From: Adineta ricciae | Lineage: Eukaryota; Rotifera; Eurotatoria; Adinetida; Adinetidae | Assembly: GCA_905250025.1 (NCBI GenBank) | Contig: CAJNOJ010000199.1 | Coordinates: 1-64,000 of the forward strand | Direction of reading: 5' to 3' | DNA: 64,000 nucleotides | The notes under the pieces: model-generated | Seen by the model: only the letters and a program-made list of their open reading frames with translations | Databases searched by the model: none | What the model was told of the DNA's origin: nothing | Made by a program: the position numbers and the translations under genes | Part shown: positions 34,084-46,567 of the stretch, in pieces | Position numbering within the stretch: position 1 is the stretch's first letter | Layout of the letters: each line of letters opens with the position of its first letter

Positions 34084-36112
34084 GATTAATATATGGGCCA
34101 AATCACGTAAAACAGGACATTGACCTCTTTCGTTTCGCTTTAGTTTTTGACGGCAGTATTTTTTCTGACCAAATTCTTTTATCAAAAACAGACGTGAAAA
34201 TGTTTGCTCTTTCTGATGCCATTTAGTTAAAACTAATTAACTAATTTGCTAATTAATTAAGCAGCAATTAGCGAATATCTCCCTAACGACACAATGAAAA
34301 ATGTTGAAACTTTCAGGATAAACTCTATGACCCAACCTACGTATATGATAAAATTTTCCTCGAAAAAATACCTTTCCCTTGGCTCTTGTTAAACGTCGAA
34401 TCAGAAATTTTTACTTCGTGATAAACTAAAGGTATTGAAGAATGATCCATGTGATCTAGAGAAACTATTGTAAGCGGGTTTTTATAGCGCTCGAAGTGGT
34501 CTACACAATACATAATATTGTTTTCGAAAATAATACTTTGGTTCACAGCTATTTTAACCTCAACTGCGAAAAGTGAAAATCGATGTCCTTTTTTGAATCA
34601 CGTCGCTAACGACAGTTTTTCAACTGTGGTTCCTCACAGGAAGGTTTTCTGACGCTGATTTTTTTAAGGTATATAGAACAAGTAACTCTGTATATTATGT
34701 AAAAAAATCAGTCTCTGCCCAACTCTTTATATAGAGATGCACATATTGAAAATGTACGGTGTCACGTCGCTATTAAAATGATTTTGCCCATATAATTAAG
34801 TTAATATTGATTTTTCTTTATGCCACGTAACAGAAAAAGCTTTCCAATATGAAGTTTTTTTTTTAATAAGATAAATATACATCGATGATATACCCAAGTC
34901 AACCAATCCTGTACTCGGATTGATGCACTCGGAAAAGGAACAACGACATGACAGAAAAGAAATAATTCTGTATAACCATTCAACTTTATTCCGTTATGTC
35001 GCAATTATATCCATATCTACTTTCCACCAGCAACTGCTTTTGTACTTCAATTTACCTTACTTCACTGCAGAGCTAATCACACAATCGTAAAAAGCCACGA
35101 ATCACAGTCAACAATACGCGACCAAAAGAAAATGACCACATAATCATTTTTTTCGTTTCCTACCTACCGCTCCATCTTCAAATACCGATATGAAATTTAT
35201 TCCATGCAACAGAACATGAAAATCGGAGTCAGAGTATAAAAAGTTTAGATCGGAAGTCGCTTCTTCACAGGTAGAAATTCTTTCATTTATCTTGAAGGTG
35301 CGGGTTTGTAACAAAGATTGCGGTTGGAAAAGTGGAACATTAACATAAAATGGATGTGGTGAATGTTGGGAAAATGATTAGAAAAGCATTAATATTATGA
35401 TCGAAATGTGCCATTCACACCCTATTGAGAAGAGCAAATAAAATATATAAAATGTTCCCATACTTACAAATTTCATTATTTCAAAGAAAATATTTCTTAT
35501 CCGTCACAGCTACTATTTTCTGGAGCCGAGATAGGCAGAGTGAAAGTATGATCAAGAAAAAGCTATGCTAAAATAATTGTCAAATATCTAAAAATAGCCT
35601 TTAGACGTGTAATTTTCCGATCGTACATACAACATGGATTTCAAGTGAAATCACTTGAAATAGTGCTAAACTGTAAAATGAAGTGGCTGTTTATGTTTTC
35701 CACCCTTATTCTGATAAGATGTATCGGTGTTACAGAAAAAGACTATTTTGAAATCTTTCATCAATAGATAATTATATCACCAGAATGAACTTACAGTGAT
35801 CTTGAACCATATTAGAGGCTCATTCAGCAGTTTCAACCATGGTATGTGCATACTGATGGTCCATGATATCTTTTTATGCGGCTTATTCTTTCGAAATTTG
35901 AAGAAATCCTCCTTCTCAGTTTTTAAGGATTAAACGTTCTTTCCCGTTTTAACTTCTAACTCATTCATTATTCCGGAATAATGAGCGGAACAAAAAAGCT
36001 TTTTTACAATTATGTAGTAATAATAAAAAATATGCATTTGAAATCATTTTCTGCATTACTAGTCAAACGCTCTAATTGACATTTTCAAAAAGAACTAAAT
36101 AGCATAATATGT
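34084..36112. other. Long intergenic stretch
   Basis: No supported gene. ORFs are short and featureless. A TTAACTAATT/AATTAATTAA-rich patch near 34227-34260 resembles MITE interiors. Confidence 0.4.
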
Positions 36113-37020
36113 TTATTCTGCACTAAATAAATTTCTGAATCCTGTCCATATATAGTTCTTCACATCTCGATTACTAATAAACAAATTTATAATTATACCA
36201 ACTATACATAATTCACCAAAGATGGACATAGCTGGTCGAATCCACTGGTTCAAACTAATGAAATAACTGACAAGCACGCTTATATAAATACCACTCCATC
36301 CACCAATGAATGTAATAAACATGAAGGCCATTTGTCGTAACAAAGAAATATCCCGCCGACTTAAATTCAGTATTTGATTGTTACTTGTTAATTCGGGTAG
36401 AACACGAAGCGAAGAAGATCGAGCATGATGAAAGATGAGAATATTCAAGGTAATATTCAGAATTGATGGAGCAATTACAGCTGTTATTAATGTATAAATT
36501 CGTAACCATAAAACATCAACACAAACCTATCAATAAAAAGTGTTAGTTTCCACAAGCGGATTGTTTTCTTCCAACTTACATCTGTTTTTTGAAAAACAAA
36601 TGGTAATGAAATAATCAAAACCCCGATCCAATGTGTTGCAATGCACGTTGCAACCCATTTTTTTGTTTTAAATAAAGGTTGATTATAATGTCTAATAGAA
36701 CAAAACCGATGAACAGAAAATGTGACAAAAGAAAATGGAATAATAATACTGGCCACATTATGTGCGTAGAATAACATAACACACCCATTGGGAGTAAAAA
36801 TATCACGAGCAGTAAGATAGTATGATACGTAGAAGACTATATAATAAATTGAAGTGTATAGAGCGCTAACACACAGATTGACAATGAAGATATTATTTAT
36901 TGAATGAAATCGTGGAATCAGTAAAATTAATAATGAATATATTAACGATAGAAGTGCGATTAGACAAAATACACCAATTATAAGAGTAGCTTTGATAGAT
37001 GTTTGAATATCCACGGCCAT
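36113..37020 (-). CDS. Orphan GPCR, two exons (284 aa)
   Basis: Exons are 36580-37020 and 36113-36526, with a 53-nt phase-0 intron (GTAAGT...GATAG). The joined frame gives seven TM helices. TM3 ends SVHRFCSI (HRF in place of DRY). Loop 2 is basic (RHYNQPLFKTKKW). Loop 3 contains the LSRRDISLLRQ motif, shared with the receptor at 46568 (LSRRDMNLLKL). The C-terminus is short (NYIWTGFRNLFSAE). At 284 residues it is near the lower size limit for a full 7TM receptor. Ligand unknown. Confidence 0.72.
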
Positions 37021-38457
37021 TTAGAAAACAGATTTGAACAAAATCTTAAACGGTTACACTCTAAAATGCGCCTATAGTTCAGTAAAGCAACAGCTTTTTC
37101 TCGTGCGTCAAAAGCTTATTTAGAAAATATGAAGAAAAGAAAATTAATTCAAATGAAAACTTTAGAGCGTTAATGCATTTATGACGCATGACTTACATGC
37201 GGCAAAAATGAAACATTGACACAATCAACATATCTTTCAGGTTTCAAAAAACTCACACGCTTGAGATCGCTAAGGCAGTGGCCATTCGACGTACGACTGA
37301 ATGGGAGACATTGAGCGTATGATCAATGGTAGATTTGTGACGCGCAATCTTGAAAGAATGAGCAGAGATGACCATGTATTTGCCTTGACTTTTAATTGAG
37401 ATATACACCAGCTGAGTGTTACTGAATGAAAACGCCAAAAGAAAAAGATGATTTAGAGGTAGATGTCTCTTCATTCAACTTTGTTGAATTGAGCCACATG
37501 TATCTCTTGCATAAATAATTCATTGGGAAGCTTTGAATTGACATTACTGTGACTGATTGAATTAAAGTATACGCATTTTCTATATACATAAATCAAATTA
37601 CGTATACGTGGTTAGCAAGTCTAATGGGATACTCAAAATTATTTTCATACCCATAGACATATTAAAAGACCCGAGTCTTCTGTTCTCGAGGATGAGGACT
37701 AGAATAGGTGCGATGAATCAGAAAGCCATTGCAATCGTGACTTTGGTCTTGTTAAAGGAGTAATTGAAAGATGTCTTGTGTGGATGCGCATGTAAGGAAA
37801 ATTATACTATCGAAGAATGAGACAGAACAATGTCTAGAGATATTAGAAGTGTAAAGTTTGACGAGAGCTAATTAAAGTCATCTTCTGTGATTGAATTTTT
37901 CTCCTCGTTTTTGAGAAATTATACTTTATACGGTAGCAGACGATTGTGTTAATTTATCTGTGAGGGTGAGGGGTGGGTGTATGTGATCCCTTTCTGTTTG
38001 CTTTCATCATGTTGTTAGTTATGTTGCCATAAGTAACACCCAACGCCGAAAAATACAATCTACAACTACGGATTCAATCAATTGAAGAGATAGAAAATAA
38101 GAAAAGTTAAATAGAATATAATTGTAAAAATCTTATTCATTAAACTTATCAATGACATAATTTAAGTATAAAAAGAATTTTAACGTGGAAAAACTGTCTT
38201 GATTCCTCCACGCTTCTGCAGTACTTCGGATTCAAAATGTGTGAGTAGCTGAATTTAATCTTAATGCTGAAATTCTTTCACAAACATGATAAATATCAAG
38301 TAAGTTGTTTCTTTCTTTCTCTCTATCTCTCTTCGTATACAGCATATTCATTTTATTGTTATCAGTTAGTAAACACAACATCATCACATTGTGCTTTTTC
38401 ATTTCTAGTCCATTATATTTACTAGATTCAAGCTTCTCCGGCAAGTTTCGAATCATA
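37021..38457. other. Intergenic between divergent genes
   Basis: Lies between a minus-strand GPCR and the plus-strand secreted protein. It holds a G-rich GAGGGTGAGGGGTGGGTG word at 37962-37979. A CTCTCTATCTCTC-type pyrimidine run lies near 38310, and a possible acceptor (ATTTCTAG) 50 nt before the start at 38458, so an upstream non-coding exon is possible. Confidence 0.4.
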
Positions 38458-39399
38458 ATGAGTAATGTTTATCGCTTTTTACTACTAAAGTTTTACATCA
38501 TCTTGAATATCATCAATTGTATACAAACACTTCCGAATGGCTATTTATTAGGAGCATCATATAATCCTGTATCGGGCTCGAATGCAATATTCAAAATTAA
38601 TCCATTAGATGGAAAATTTGCGGTGCTTACACCTTTGACCAGCTACAAAGCATATGATGTTACATATGATTTTATTCATAAAGTTTTATACGTTTTCGGT
38701 AGTCAAGCATCATCAGAAAATGAAGCGGAGCTATCAGTGATGGTGATTAACCCGTTAAATGGTACGCAAAAGTATCGACCAATTACATTAGAACCTGATG
38801 CTGATATATTTAATTTGAGCGTTGATAGCAGCACAGAAATGTTATATTCAGTACAAATAGATGACTCACCAGAAAATCCAATAAGTATCGTTCAGATCGA
38901 CACAAGGGAATTTATAGCTAAACGATGGGTTAATATAACCGGAGCTGACGGTATACGAGCTGATTGTATGGCTGTATTTTTTAATGCATCAGTTCATCAA
39001 TATTTTGGAGCAGTTCTCTTTGAAGATGTTTATATTGTTGGTATTGATGTGCCAAAACAAAAAATTATTAGTAATGTCACAAATACAAATTTACCATCAT
39101 ATCTATGTTATGATAATAAAACGGATGCTTTTTATGGTATGCAAAAGGCTCAGAGAGAACGTGGTTGCAGTTTAGTACGCTTGAATCCATATAATGGTTC
39201 TATGGATGTTATATCGAAATATTTTGATGATTATTTACCATCGAGTGGTGATTGTTATAACGGATATTATTTTACAATGATTGTTAAAGGCTTCGACGAT
39301 CAGAATATTGTCACCTTTGATTTGAGCGATAACGCAAAAGTAATAGCAAATATACGAGTAAAGTCCTACTTGAATGCATTTGCATTTGCTCCGAATTAA
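38458..39399 (+). CDS. Secreted protein, probable beta-propeller fold (313 aa)
   Basis: The ATG at 38458 starts a signal peptide (LLLKFYIILNIINCIQ), although the frame is open from 38305. The rest is built from repeating ~45-residue beta-rich units of the type 'I..DP..G....', for example IFKINPLDGKFAVL, VMVINPLNGTQKY, IVQIDTREFIAKRW, LVRLNPYNGSMDV and IVTFDLSDNAKVI. That pattern is typical of quinoprotein/YVTN/SMP-30-like propellers. At least six N-glycosylation sequons support secretion. No catalytic motif is visible and the specific family is not recognised. AATAAA lies at 39466-39471. Confidence 0.65.
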   Translation: MSNVYRFLLLKFYIILNIINCIQTLPNGYLLGASYNPVSGSNAIFKINPLDGKFAVLTPLTSYKAYDVTYDFIHKVLYVFGSQASSENEAELSVMVINPLNGTQKYRPITLEPDADIFNLSVDSSTEMLYSVQIDDSPENPISIVQIDTREFIAKRWVNITGADGIRADCMAVFFNASVHQYFGAVLFEDVYIVGIDVPKQKIISNVTNTNLPSYLCYDNKTDAFYGMQKAQRERGCSLVRLNPYNGSMDVISKYFDDYLPSSGDCYNGYYFTMIVKGFDDQNIVTFDLSDNAKVIANIRVKSYLNAFAFAPN

Positions 39400-39465
39400 T
39401 TCGAAAAGATTTTCTTTTTTGTAATTCTCTATGGTTTTTTCGCTTCTTGAGCGTGTGAGTGCACG

Positions 39466-39471
39466 AATAAA
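39466..39471 (+). terminator. Poly(A) signal of the secreted propeller gene
   Basis: AATAAA 67 nt past the stop at 39399. Confidence 0.5.
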
Positions 39472-39590
39472 AAGATGCGTTTCCAACTTAATATAACTGC
39501 TTTACAAACTAACTAACTAATATATTTTCGTTATATAAGTAGAAAGAATCAATGAATATTAAAAATAGAAAATTTTAAAACGCTGTTCTT

Positions 39591-42500
39591 CTATTGATCA
39601 ATAACAGCAGGTGTAAAATATTTCTGAAGCTCGTGATTGATCGCATCGGTTTGATTGTTAAAAAAGTTCACCATTTGCATAAGTGCGTCGATGTTTTCAA
39701 TCTTGAATGTGATACCCCATGATAATTTCATTTTATCTTTCAAATAGTCTTCGACTCTAGAATATTGACGACAATTTTGAACACCTTTAAAGCCGTCTTG
39801 TGTGTATTCGTAACCGGCACCATTCGCATTGGTACATGTTTCGGTTAGATTTATTTTATCGTTGCCATCTTCAACTATTAACGTACGTGTCTGGTTGTCG
39901 ACTATTTGATAGTCACTGTTCCAGAAAGGTTTATCGAAACGACAAGCAAATTCAGCAATTGTTTGAAATAAACTATTAGTATAGACCCATGTTTTGACGA
40001 ATTGAATTTCCTTGTCTGATTTGGTAACTTTTAGTGGCATATATAGTTCACCAAAAATAAAATTGGACAAAGCGTCCGTATCCATAGCACCTAAAGTGTA
40101 TTTGGCGAGCCAACGAGAATTACTCGTCTTTCGATTTGGATCGTCGACAAGAGAACAAGACAGACCAGTTTTCTCTTGGATCGTTTTCAGTATTAAACTA
40201 TTTCCACCAAGTTTTAAGGTTCCACTGATTGTATGGCCGTAGTGAAGAGTTGCGTTGAGCCATGCTTTTGTGGTGGGACGCGGAAAAGAGACTAAATTCA
40301 TACGTTCTGCATATGAAATAATTTCGGTTGCATCTTTTACAGTCAGTTGATCTAATGTTTTGTCGAGCTTGACTTTCATTGCATCACACAGATGTTTTGC
40401 TCGATCTTCTAAATAATCGTTTGCCACCATTGATTTTTCTGGATCTTTCAAAAAATTGCATTTGGCCCATGTTGGTATGTTTGCTGTGGAATCAAAGCCC
40501 ACTGGTCCTCGTTGACTAAATAAACGTTCTAATGGTGTCATTCGAAGCATTGATACGTTTGTATCATTGAAAACTTCTCGTTCAAATTCTACCGCTGTGG
40601 TTTGATCAGCTGTATCACATCCAACAGATAGAATAAACGGATCAATCGGTTCGCCATCCTTCCAAACTAAATGGTTCTCTCCCAGTAACAATGGTTTCTT
40701 TCCATCTTTATCCAATAAATCGATGCGTATCTGTTTGTCGGGCTGTTGTAAAATATCTTTCGGCGTACAACGCAAAAGTTCATGCACTCCACTGATGTCA
40801 AGGTCGAACTGTGTGCCACTGGCTTGTACAGCACCCAACGATTGCATTTCTGATAATGGTACGTAGCCTACAGTCATATTTGTACCAGAAGCCATCAGAG
40901 AGACATCGATACAATTGACCCCAACTGTAGGTAAATCTTTGGCTGGTTCGCGAATAATTTCATTGGAACCATTATGTTTCTGCCATACAAGAGCACGATT
41001 GAAGACGCTCTTTCCATCTGTTGCATGTAGCATATGTGTACCGGAACAGCCACTTTCGTCAGTAGGAGGATCTGGATCAGTAGCCAATTGTACTTGTCCC
41101 CATCCTGAAAAACGTAGACGTAATAACAACGCGTCATTATAGATTTTAGTTTGTCCACTGTCATCTCCTAAGTTTGGATCTTCTTCGTAGGTATGGCTAT
41201 CGCAATAACGTAGTTCATAGTTGGCATCAGGCGATTTGTTTGAATAGCCACCATGCATTCGAAATTCGAATTGTAGTTTAAATTCTTTAAGGACAATAAG
41301 ACCAGTTAGACGAGTAAGAATCATTGTTTTTGTATGTTCAGGAATTTGTAAAGTTTTTACGAATTCACGGCTATTTTCTGCCCATGCGCCTACAGCTTCC
41401 AATGTGTTTAATGCCAAATCATCCATTTGTGTATAGATTTCTTCTGATCGATCGTCATTATTGTACAGCTTCAGTAGCTCCAAAGCATCTGTCAACGAAG
41501 AAGGTAAATCGACATCGGCAAGTGAAAATAATTTCGATTGGTCGATTTTGAAGAACGAAGCTAATTCCAAAAACGGACGTATACCAAGTGACATGATTGG
41601 CCATGCGGCAAGCATTTCAATAGCCTGTCGTCGTGGTTTATCAGCTGACCAATCCTTTATTTCGTACATTCTTGAAAGCCACATGATCATGGGAACAAAG
41701 CACGCATTGAAATAACCCGGTAATTCCTGACAAAGATTGTCCAACTGGGTGTTTCCGTCGATATTTACTGGCGTTCGTTTAACTTCATACGATATACCGG
41801 CACGCGCGGCAAAATCTTTTTCTTGTTGGAAAGCCGTCATGATTATAGCAAAACGGTACAAATGTGATTCTCTGACTAGCTGACCATCTTTCAGTTCTTC
41901 TGGTGTTTTTGATGGATTTGTTTTATCTTGATCCTGAATTATTTGTTGTAAATATGCACCAGCACCACCTATTTTTGCGACATAATTCAGCAGTTGCTCG
42001 GCTCTTTCATAAAATTGGTCGAATCCTTCACCTTCATCGACTATTTCGTTTATAATTTTGTGCACATCTTCCTTGTTTTTAAACCATCCCGGTATATCAT
42101 ATTCACAGTGTGCCGACTTCTTTTTATTACAATGGCTTTTCATTCCACCTTTGCTCATGTCCGGAAAATTCTTGTATCGATAATTAGGCGTCAGTGGTAA
42201 AAACCCTTCAGCAGCAACATTTGGATCTTTTTGTTCAGCCACAAGATCAAAATTAGTTTGTCGAGTCCATTGTTTATCGAATGCCATATCGTATAAAGGC
42301 TGTATTTCGTGGTGATAGAAATCTCCGATAGATTGAAATTGAAAGCTTTCGGGTTTAAGTGGTGCAATGACCGTCATTGGAATAAACGGTGTTTGTGGCT
42401 TGTCCGATACTGGAAGCTGCGTGTAGACATTGTATAACTTTTTGGCCAGATCATCGTGAACATCCTTGTCTTTAATGTGAATTAACATTTGTTCGATTCG

Positions 42501-43391
42501 CAAACGAATTTCAAAATCGAATAATTTCCCATATAATTCTTTAGCTTTTTCGCTTATAGCACCCATATCCTGAAGAGAATCACTTGATTCATAAAGAACG
42601 AACCGTTGAGCATTTTCAAATGTACATGATTCAATCGGAATTATTGTACCATCGCCGTTATTCATCGATAACTTTCCATTTTTAATATCCCAATTTGGAA
42701 TGAACCAAACGTTTGTACCAGGTTTTTTGTCTGGTAACTGAAAGTACGGTTTTTCACCCAGTGCTCGCAGCAGACATTGAACGTAATGAAGATGAAGCAT
42801 TTCTTCGTGTGCGACCATAAAAATACTTTTTTTCCATTCACGTGCTCGTTCGAATTGAATAGCATAACGCTTGTTTTCTTGATCAGCATCGACGAATTCT
42901 TCTGGAGTGCTTTTAATCGTGCAAGCTGTGTAGATATAAGCATTCAATAAGCAGTGCTCGAGCTTGCTGGCTAAATGCAATCGTTCCACTAAGTCGCGTT
43001 TTTCGTATTCTGAAAATTCTAGAAATAACCAAGAAAGAATCGATGAAGAAATATGAAGGCGACAGCAATTAGATTCATGATAATTGTGAATGTTTTGTTT
43101 TTTTGATTCACAAAATCTTCACAGTTCATATCTATTTTTAATCTCTCCTTGCGGTGTACTTAAGCAGATCTCTGCTAATAAGATGAACGTGTTCTTATAG
43201 AATTGAATGCAATCGAACACGGCAAGATTATTCTATATGGACTTGAAATGCATAGTTGAAAGTACCGCCATCGAAATATTTCAATGTAGGTCAATATGCT
43301 CCTAGAAACTATTTCGAACACTTTGTTGACTCTTACTTTCTCCTGACTGATCATTTTCAGTTGCAGCGTCGTTGTTCGACTTGTCGTCCAT
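39591..43391 (-). CDS. Large ferritin-like / VioB-like (iminophenyl-pyruvate dimer synthase) protein
   Basis: The main exon, 39591-43009, is an uninterrupted 3.4-kb frame. It has no ATG at its 5' end (the first usable codon is GTG) but starts at an acceptor, TTTTCAG. A 55-nt exon at 43337-43391 (ATG, 18 codons plus 1 nt, donor GTAAGA) joins in frame across a 327-nt intron, giving 1157 residues. The N-terminus matches the ferritin-like domain of bacterial iminophenyl-pyruvate dimer synthases (VioB/RebD class): ASKLEHCLLNAYIYTA, then VAHEEMLHLHYVQCLLRALG with the E..H di-iron-type ligands. The remaining ~900 residues have no motif I can name. VioB-class enzymes couple indole-imine units in violacein-type pathways; the role in an animal is unknown. 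A near-intronless body with one short leading exon suggests a horizontally acquired gene that gained a 5' exon. Confidence 0.72.
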
Positions 43392-44083
43392 GTTAATCGT
43401 CCTGTCGCCTGATAAGTGACGAAGAGAGCTTTCCTATAAATAATAGAAAGCAATTAAATGAAAGAGTCGAACACAGATGGGTGTAGGCGTTCATCGTAGG
43501 AAGAATTCTCGTCCAGATCCACAGTCATTAGCTAGTCACCTACCTGTTGATCGCTGTTTTACAATGTTTGATGAAAATAGGAAAATGCGTGCAAATTTCA
43601 ACCTTTTTATACCACTCGCGTCGGCAATAAAAATCTAGACCATTTTGCACGAGTTAGCAAGTCGAAGTTGATCTGACCATGGTTTTTCATTGGTTGAAGG
43701 TGAAAAAACGATAGTTTTCTCTTTTTTTTGTTGTCGCCAAAAACAAATAGGAAAGATAACTATACAATGCAGCAACACTTTCGTATCTCAGTTCCTTTCA
43801 TCTTTTTGTCACACTTTTTTTTATCTCTCTCTCTCTGGCAAAGGTTTTCTTTCAATGCTTATTTGATATAAATAGAAACCCAAGGATGATATCGAATATC
43901 TATGTATTTATCACTAACACAGTGCAATTTTCGCGTGCCGACGAGATATGTGAATTATTTTGAAGCAGAGTGGTCCATTGTTAGACGAACTTTCGTGAAA
44001 AGAAGTTAAAATTGATTGTATCGTCCGAAAAAAATGAAACTTATTATCGCTCGCTCAAGATCGTTGTAGACATGAAGTCGTGT
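43392..44083. other. Intergenic
   Basis: 5' side of the ferritin-like gene. It includes a CTCTCTCTCTCT run near 43835 and a TATAAA-like box near 43605 that could serve the minus-strand gene. No ORF of note. Confidence 0.35.
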
Positions 44084-45058
44084 TTATTCAACAAAAAATG
44101 ATCGTAGAAAACGATAGAACAATTTTCGTACTCGTTTAAAAAAAATTTCGCGAAAAAATTTCCTTGGTAAAGTTGATAAATAAAACGAGGTCGCGAAACT
44201 AAAATAGTACAATGCAAAGCCAAGTCGAATGCAGAAATCTTCCACCGCTCGTTGGCCAACTGTTTTATTCTGATTTCCACTGGTCAATGTCGAATAGGTA
44301 TAAGAGCCCAAACGTAGCAAAACAAGTGTAGAACTGATAAGAATTTGTGCGATAATCACCATGATTAATTGACTTTCCGAACGTTTCGTTCGCGAGTTAT
44401 ATGCTGAAGCTAAGACTGGCATTGCTCGTTGTCTTGTTCGTTTAAAATTTCGGAAAGTAATCAAAGCAAAAATGAACATCAACGAATGAGGTAAAATGGA
44501 TACGATAAAGATCAAATAAATGGCGAAAACGATTGTATACACATTGCCAGGTGGAGCTTGACAATTATTGTTAATCGTATTAAAAAATATAAAAACATGT
44601 ACAGACGCAGTTGTTCCAATCAGAAAAATGATCCAAGATATTCGATGTGCGAATGTCAATCGACTCATTGCACGTATCTCCACGTGCCGCGACGTAGCTA
44701 GGCTTCGATCAACTATCGCGAATAGAATATAATACGTAACCAGCATTGGAAATGTGATCGATATATAATAACGAATCTTACAGAACACCATCGATTGACG
44801 CTCTAGAGTATTTCCGAAATTATCCAAAGCGATCCGTGTCGGGACAATAAATAAGATTGAGAGGATTTCAAAAACTGTTGCACATGATAAGTAATACACC
44901 GACGAGTTCGTACGTAACCGAGGAGCGGTAAATGTTATCAAATTACAAACTCCACCGATGGTACCAGCGATGGTTGTGATGAAATTGATGTATAATGGAA
45001 CTATTCCAATAATTTTTGATAATGTCAATGCGTAGGTACTCGCGTTAGATACATTCAT
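44084..45058 (-). CDS. Orphan rhodopsin-like GPCR (324 aa)
   Basis: A single exon with seven TM helices. The N-terminus has sequons (NVSNAS). TM1 ends GGVCNLITF, CKIRYY opens TM3, and TM3 ends AIVDRSLATSRH (DRY variant DRS). Loop 3 is long and basic (RNFKRTRQRAMPV...SRTKRSESQ). TM7/helix 8 is FYLSTLPRKFFREIFF. It shares the DR.L.TSR.V..R..S...FA.RIS pattern with the inverted receptor at 50837, so the two are paralogues. Ligand unknown. Confidence 0.82.
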   Translation of the reverse strand: MNVSNASTYALTLSKIIGIVPLYINFITTIAGTIGGVCNLITFTAPRLRTNSSVYYLSCATVFEILSILFIVPTRIALDNFGNTLERQSMVFCKIRYYISITFPMLVTYYILFAIVDRSLATSRHVEIRAMSRLTFAHRISWIIFLIGTTASVHVFIFFNTINNNCQAPPGNVYTIVFAIYLIFIVSILPHSLMFIFALITFRNFKRTRQRAMPVLASAYNSRTKRSESQLIMVIIAQILISSTLVLLRLGSYTYSTLTSGNQNKTVGQRAVEDFCIRLGFALYYFSFATSFYLSTLPRKFFREIFFKRVRKLFYRFLRSFFVE

Positions 45059-45737
45059 AGTTGAACCGACGATGATCTCTACCTTTCGTTAATCATTAAC
45101 TTTCATAAATGAAAAAACGGAAGATATGAAAGCTCATTTGCATGTCAAAGCCTTTCTTTATCTCTATAATTACCGTCGTTTTTTTTTCTACACATGCAAT
45201 AGAAGTGTGGAATGTTTACCAGATGCATGTTTAGAACTACTTAATAAATACTACTTAAGTTTCGGTGCGCAGAACGCTGATTTCCTCGTTTTGAAAGCAT
45301 AATCAAGGTAATTGACATGTAAAAGTTGTTTTTATGCCATTGGTGTAAATTTATTCAATCCAAGGATAATGTGAGAATGCCTTTTATCTTTATCGTCACG
45401 CATCATCTTAGTTATGTGAAAGTCATTTAGTATTTGAAAAATAAATTAATGGGCTTTTATCTTACTTGAATAAGCACAAACCATAAGGTCGAATGAATTC
45501 ACTTCTTTATATATCTTCATCTTCATCCGCTGCAGTTAACCAGTAGATGCCTACAACAGTCTCCTTCTTTGGGATCACTTTTAAATACTTGGGATTGACG
45601 CGATTCTGAATTTCGGTGCTGGAGATGAATAAATCCCTTTACCATGCAGAAATCGTTTGTGTTTACTCAGCTTATAATCTTCTTCAACGATGTCCAACGC
45701 ATTGTGCTCTTCTGTACCATGGTAAGAAACAGGCCGC
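45059..45737. other. Intergenic, nothing recognised
   Basis: No feature beyond short ORFs. Confidence 0.35.
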
Positions 45738-46133
45738 TTATTCTATATACCAAATTTGCCTTTCACTTTCAATGCAATTCGATTCGATCCGCATGGCCCG
45801 CACACGGGTAATTACCTCTACGAAATACCATACGCCAATATCCCGCATACTCTTGAAAACATGATCAAATTCGGGATTCAGGCAAGTTATGTCAATCCCG
45901 AGCGGTCCATCAGGATACTCTCCTGGGATATTTTGATCAATCGCGGAGACTGCAAGGACTAGCGACGAATGATATATTTGACGCACATTTATTGGGTATA
46001 ATGCCAATGATTTGCTGTTTCCACCTGTGATTGTCGGTACTACAATCGATCCTTCTCTTGTTGGTGAAGGATATAAACTTCGAATCGCGGCACGTATTGT
46101 TCTCTGTAATGAATGTGCATCACTCGTAGCCAT
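45738..46133 (-). CDS. Hypothetical protein (131 aa)
   Basis: A single open frame from ATG 46133, with no signal peptide or TM segment. It has a mixed composition typical of a soluble protein (SLQRTIRAAIRSLYPSPTRE, then SLVLAVSAIDQNIPGEYPDG). A GAG|GTAATT near the 3' end could be a donor, so the C-terminal ~22 residues may be read-through into an intron. No family recognised. It could also be a fragment of a larger gene. Confidence 0.4.
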   Translation of the reverse strand: MATSDAHSLQRTIRAAIRSLYPSPTREGSIVVPTITGGNSKSLALYPINVRQIYHSSLVLAVSAIDQNIPGEYPDGPLGIDITCLNPEFDHVFKSMRDIGVWYFVEVITRVRAMRIESNCIESERQIWYIE

Positions 46134-46567
46134 TGTTATACTTCTGTATTAATCGACTCTATAACTAGAAGTTATTCTGAGGTTGAGTGCAACCGAACAT
46201 TGACTTGTGCAATCTATAATCACACCCTCAATAAGGCTACATGTTTCTTTCAAAAATGTCAAGATGCCTAATGAGATTTCCAGCACATTCTCCCGCTATT
46301 TTACAGTATGATGAATAATGTTGGTAGGTAATTGTAATCAGTTCTATCGTCAATTTTTAGCATGGGATACATTCAGAAATCAAAACTATTTTATGTTACG
46401 TTAGTTGAAGATCTTCAAAGCGTTCATTTGCATGGATTTTTTGATACGACCAGATTTTCTTTGTAATAATCCATTTGAACGGCATGGTAGAATATGTGTG
46501 CCTTTCTCAATTTTATTCTCGTTAAAATGTAAAGGGTGGATGGGTAAATATGCTCATAAAAGTTATT
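46134..46567. other. Intergenic, nothing recognised
   Basis: Short spacer between two minus-strand genes. Confidence 0.35.

Noticed and set aside
40012-42943. Several ORFs on both strands inside the ferritin-like gene
   Set aside because: Shadows in other frames of the long coding exon; no independent features.
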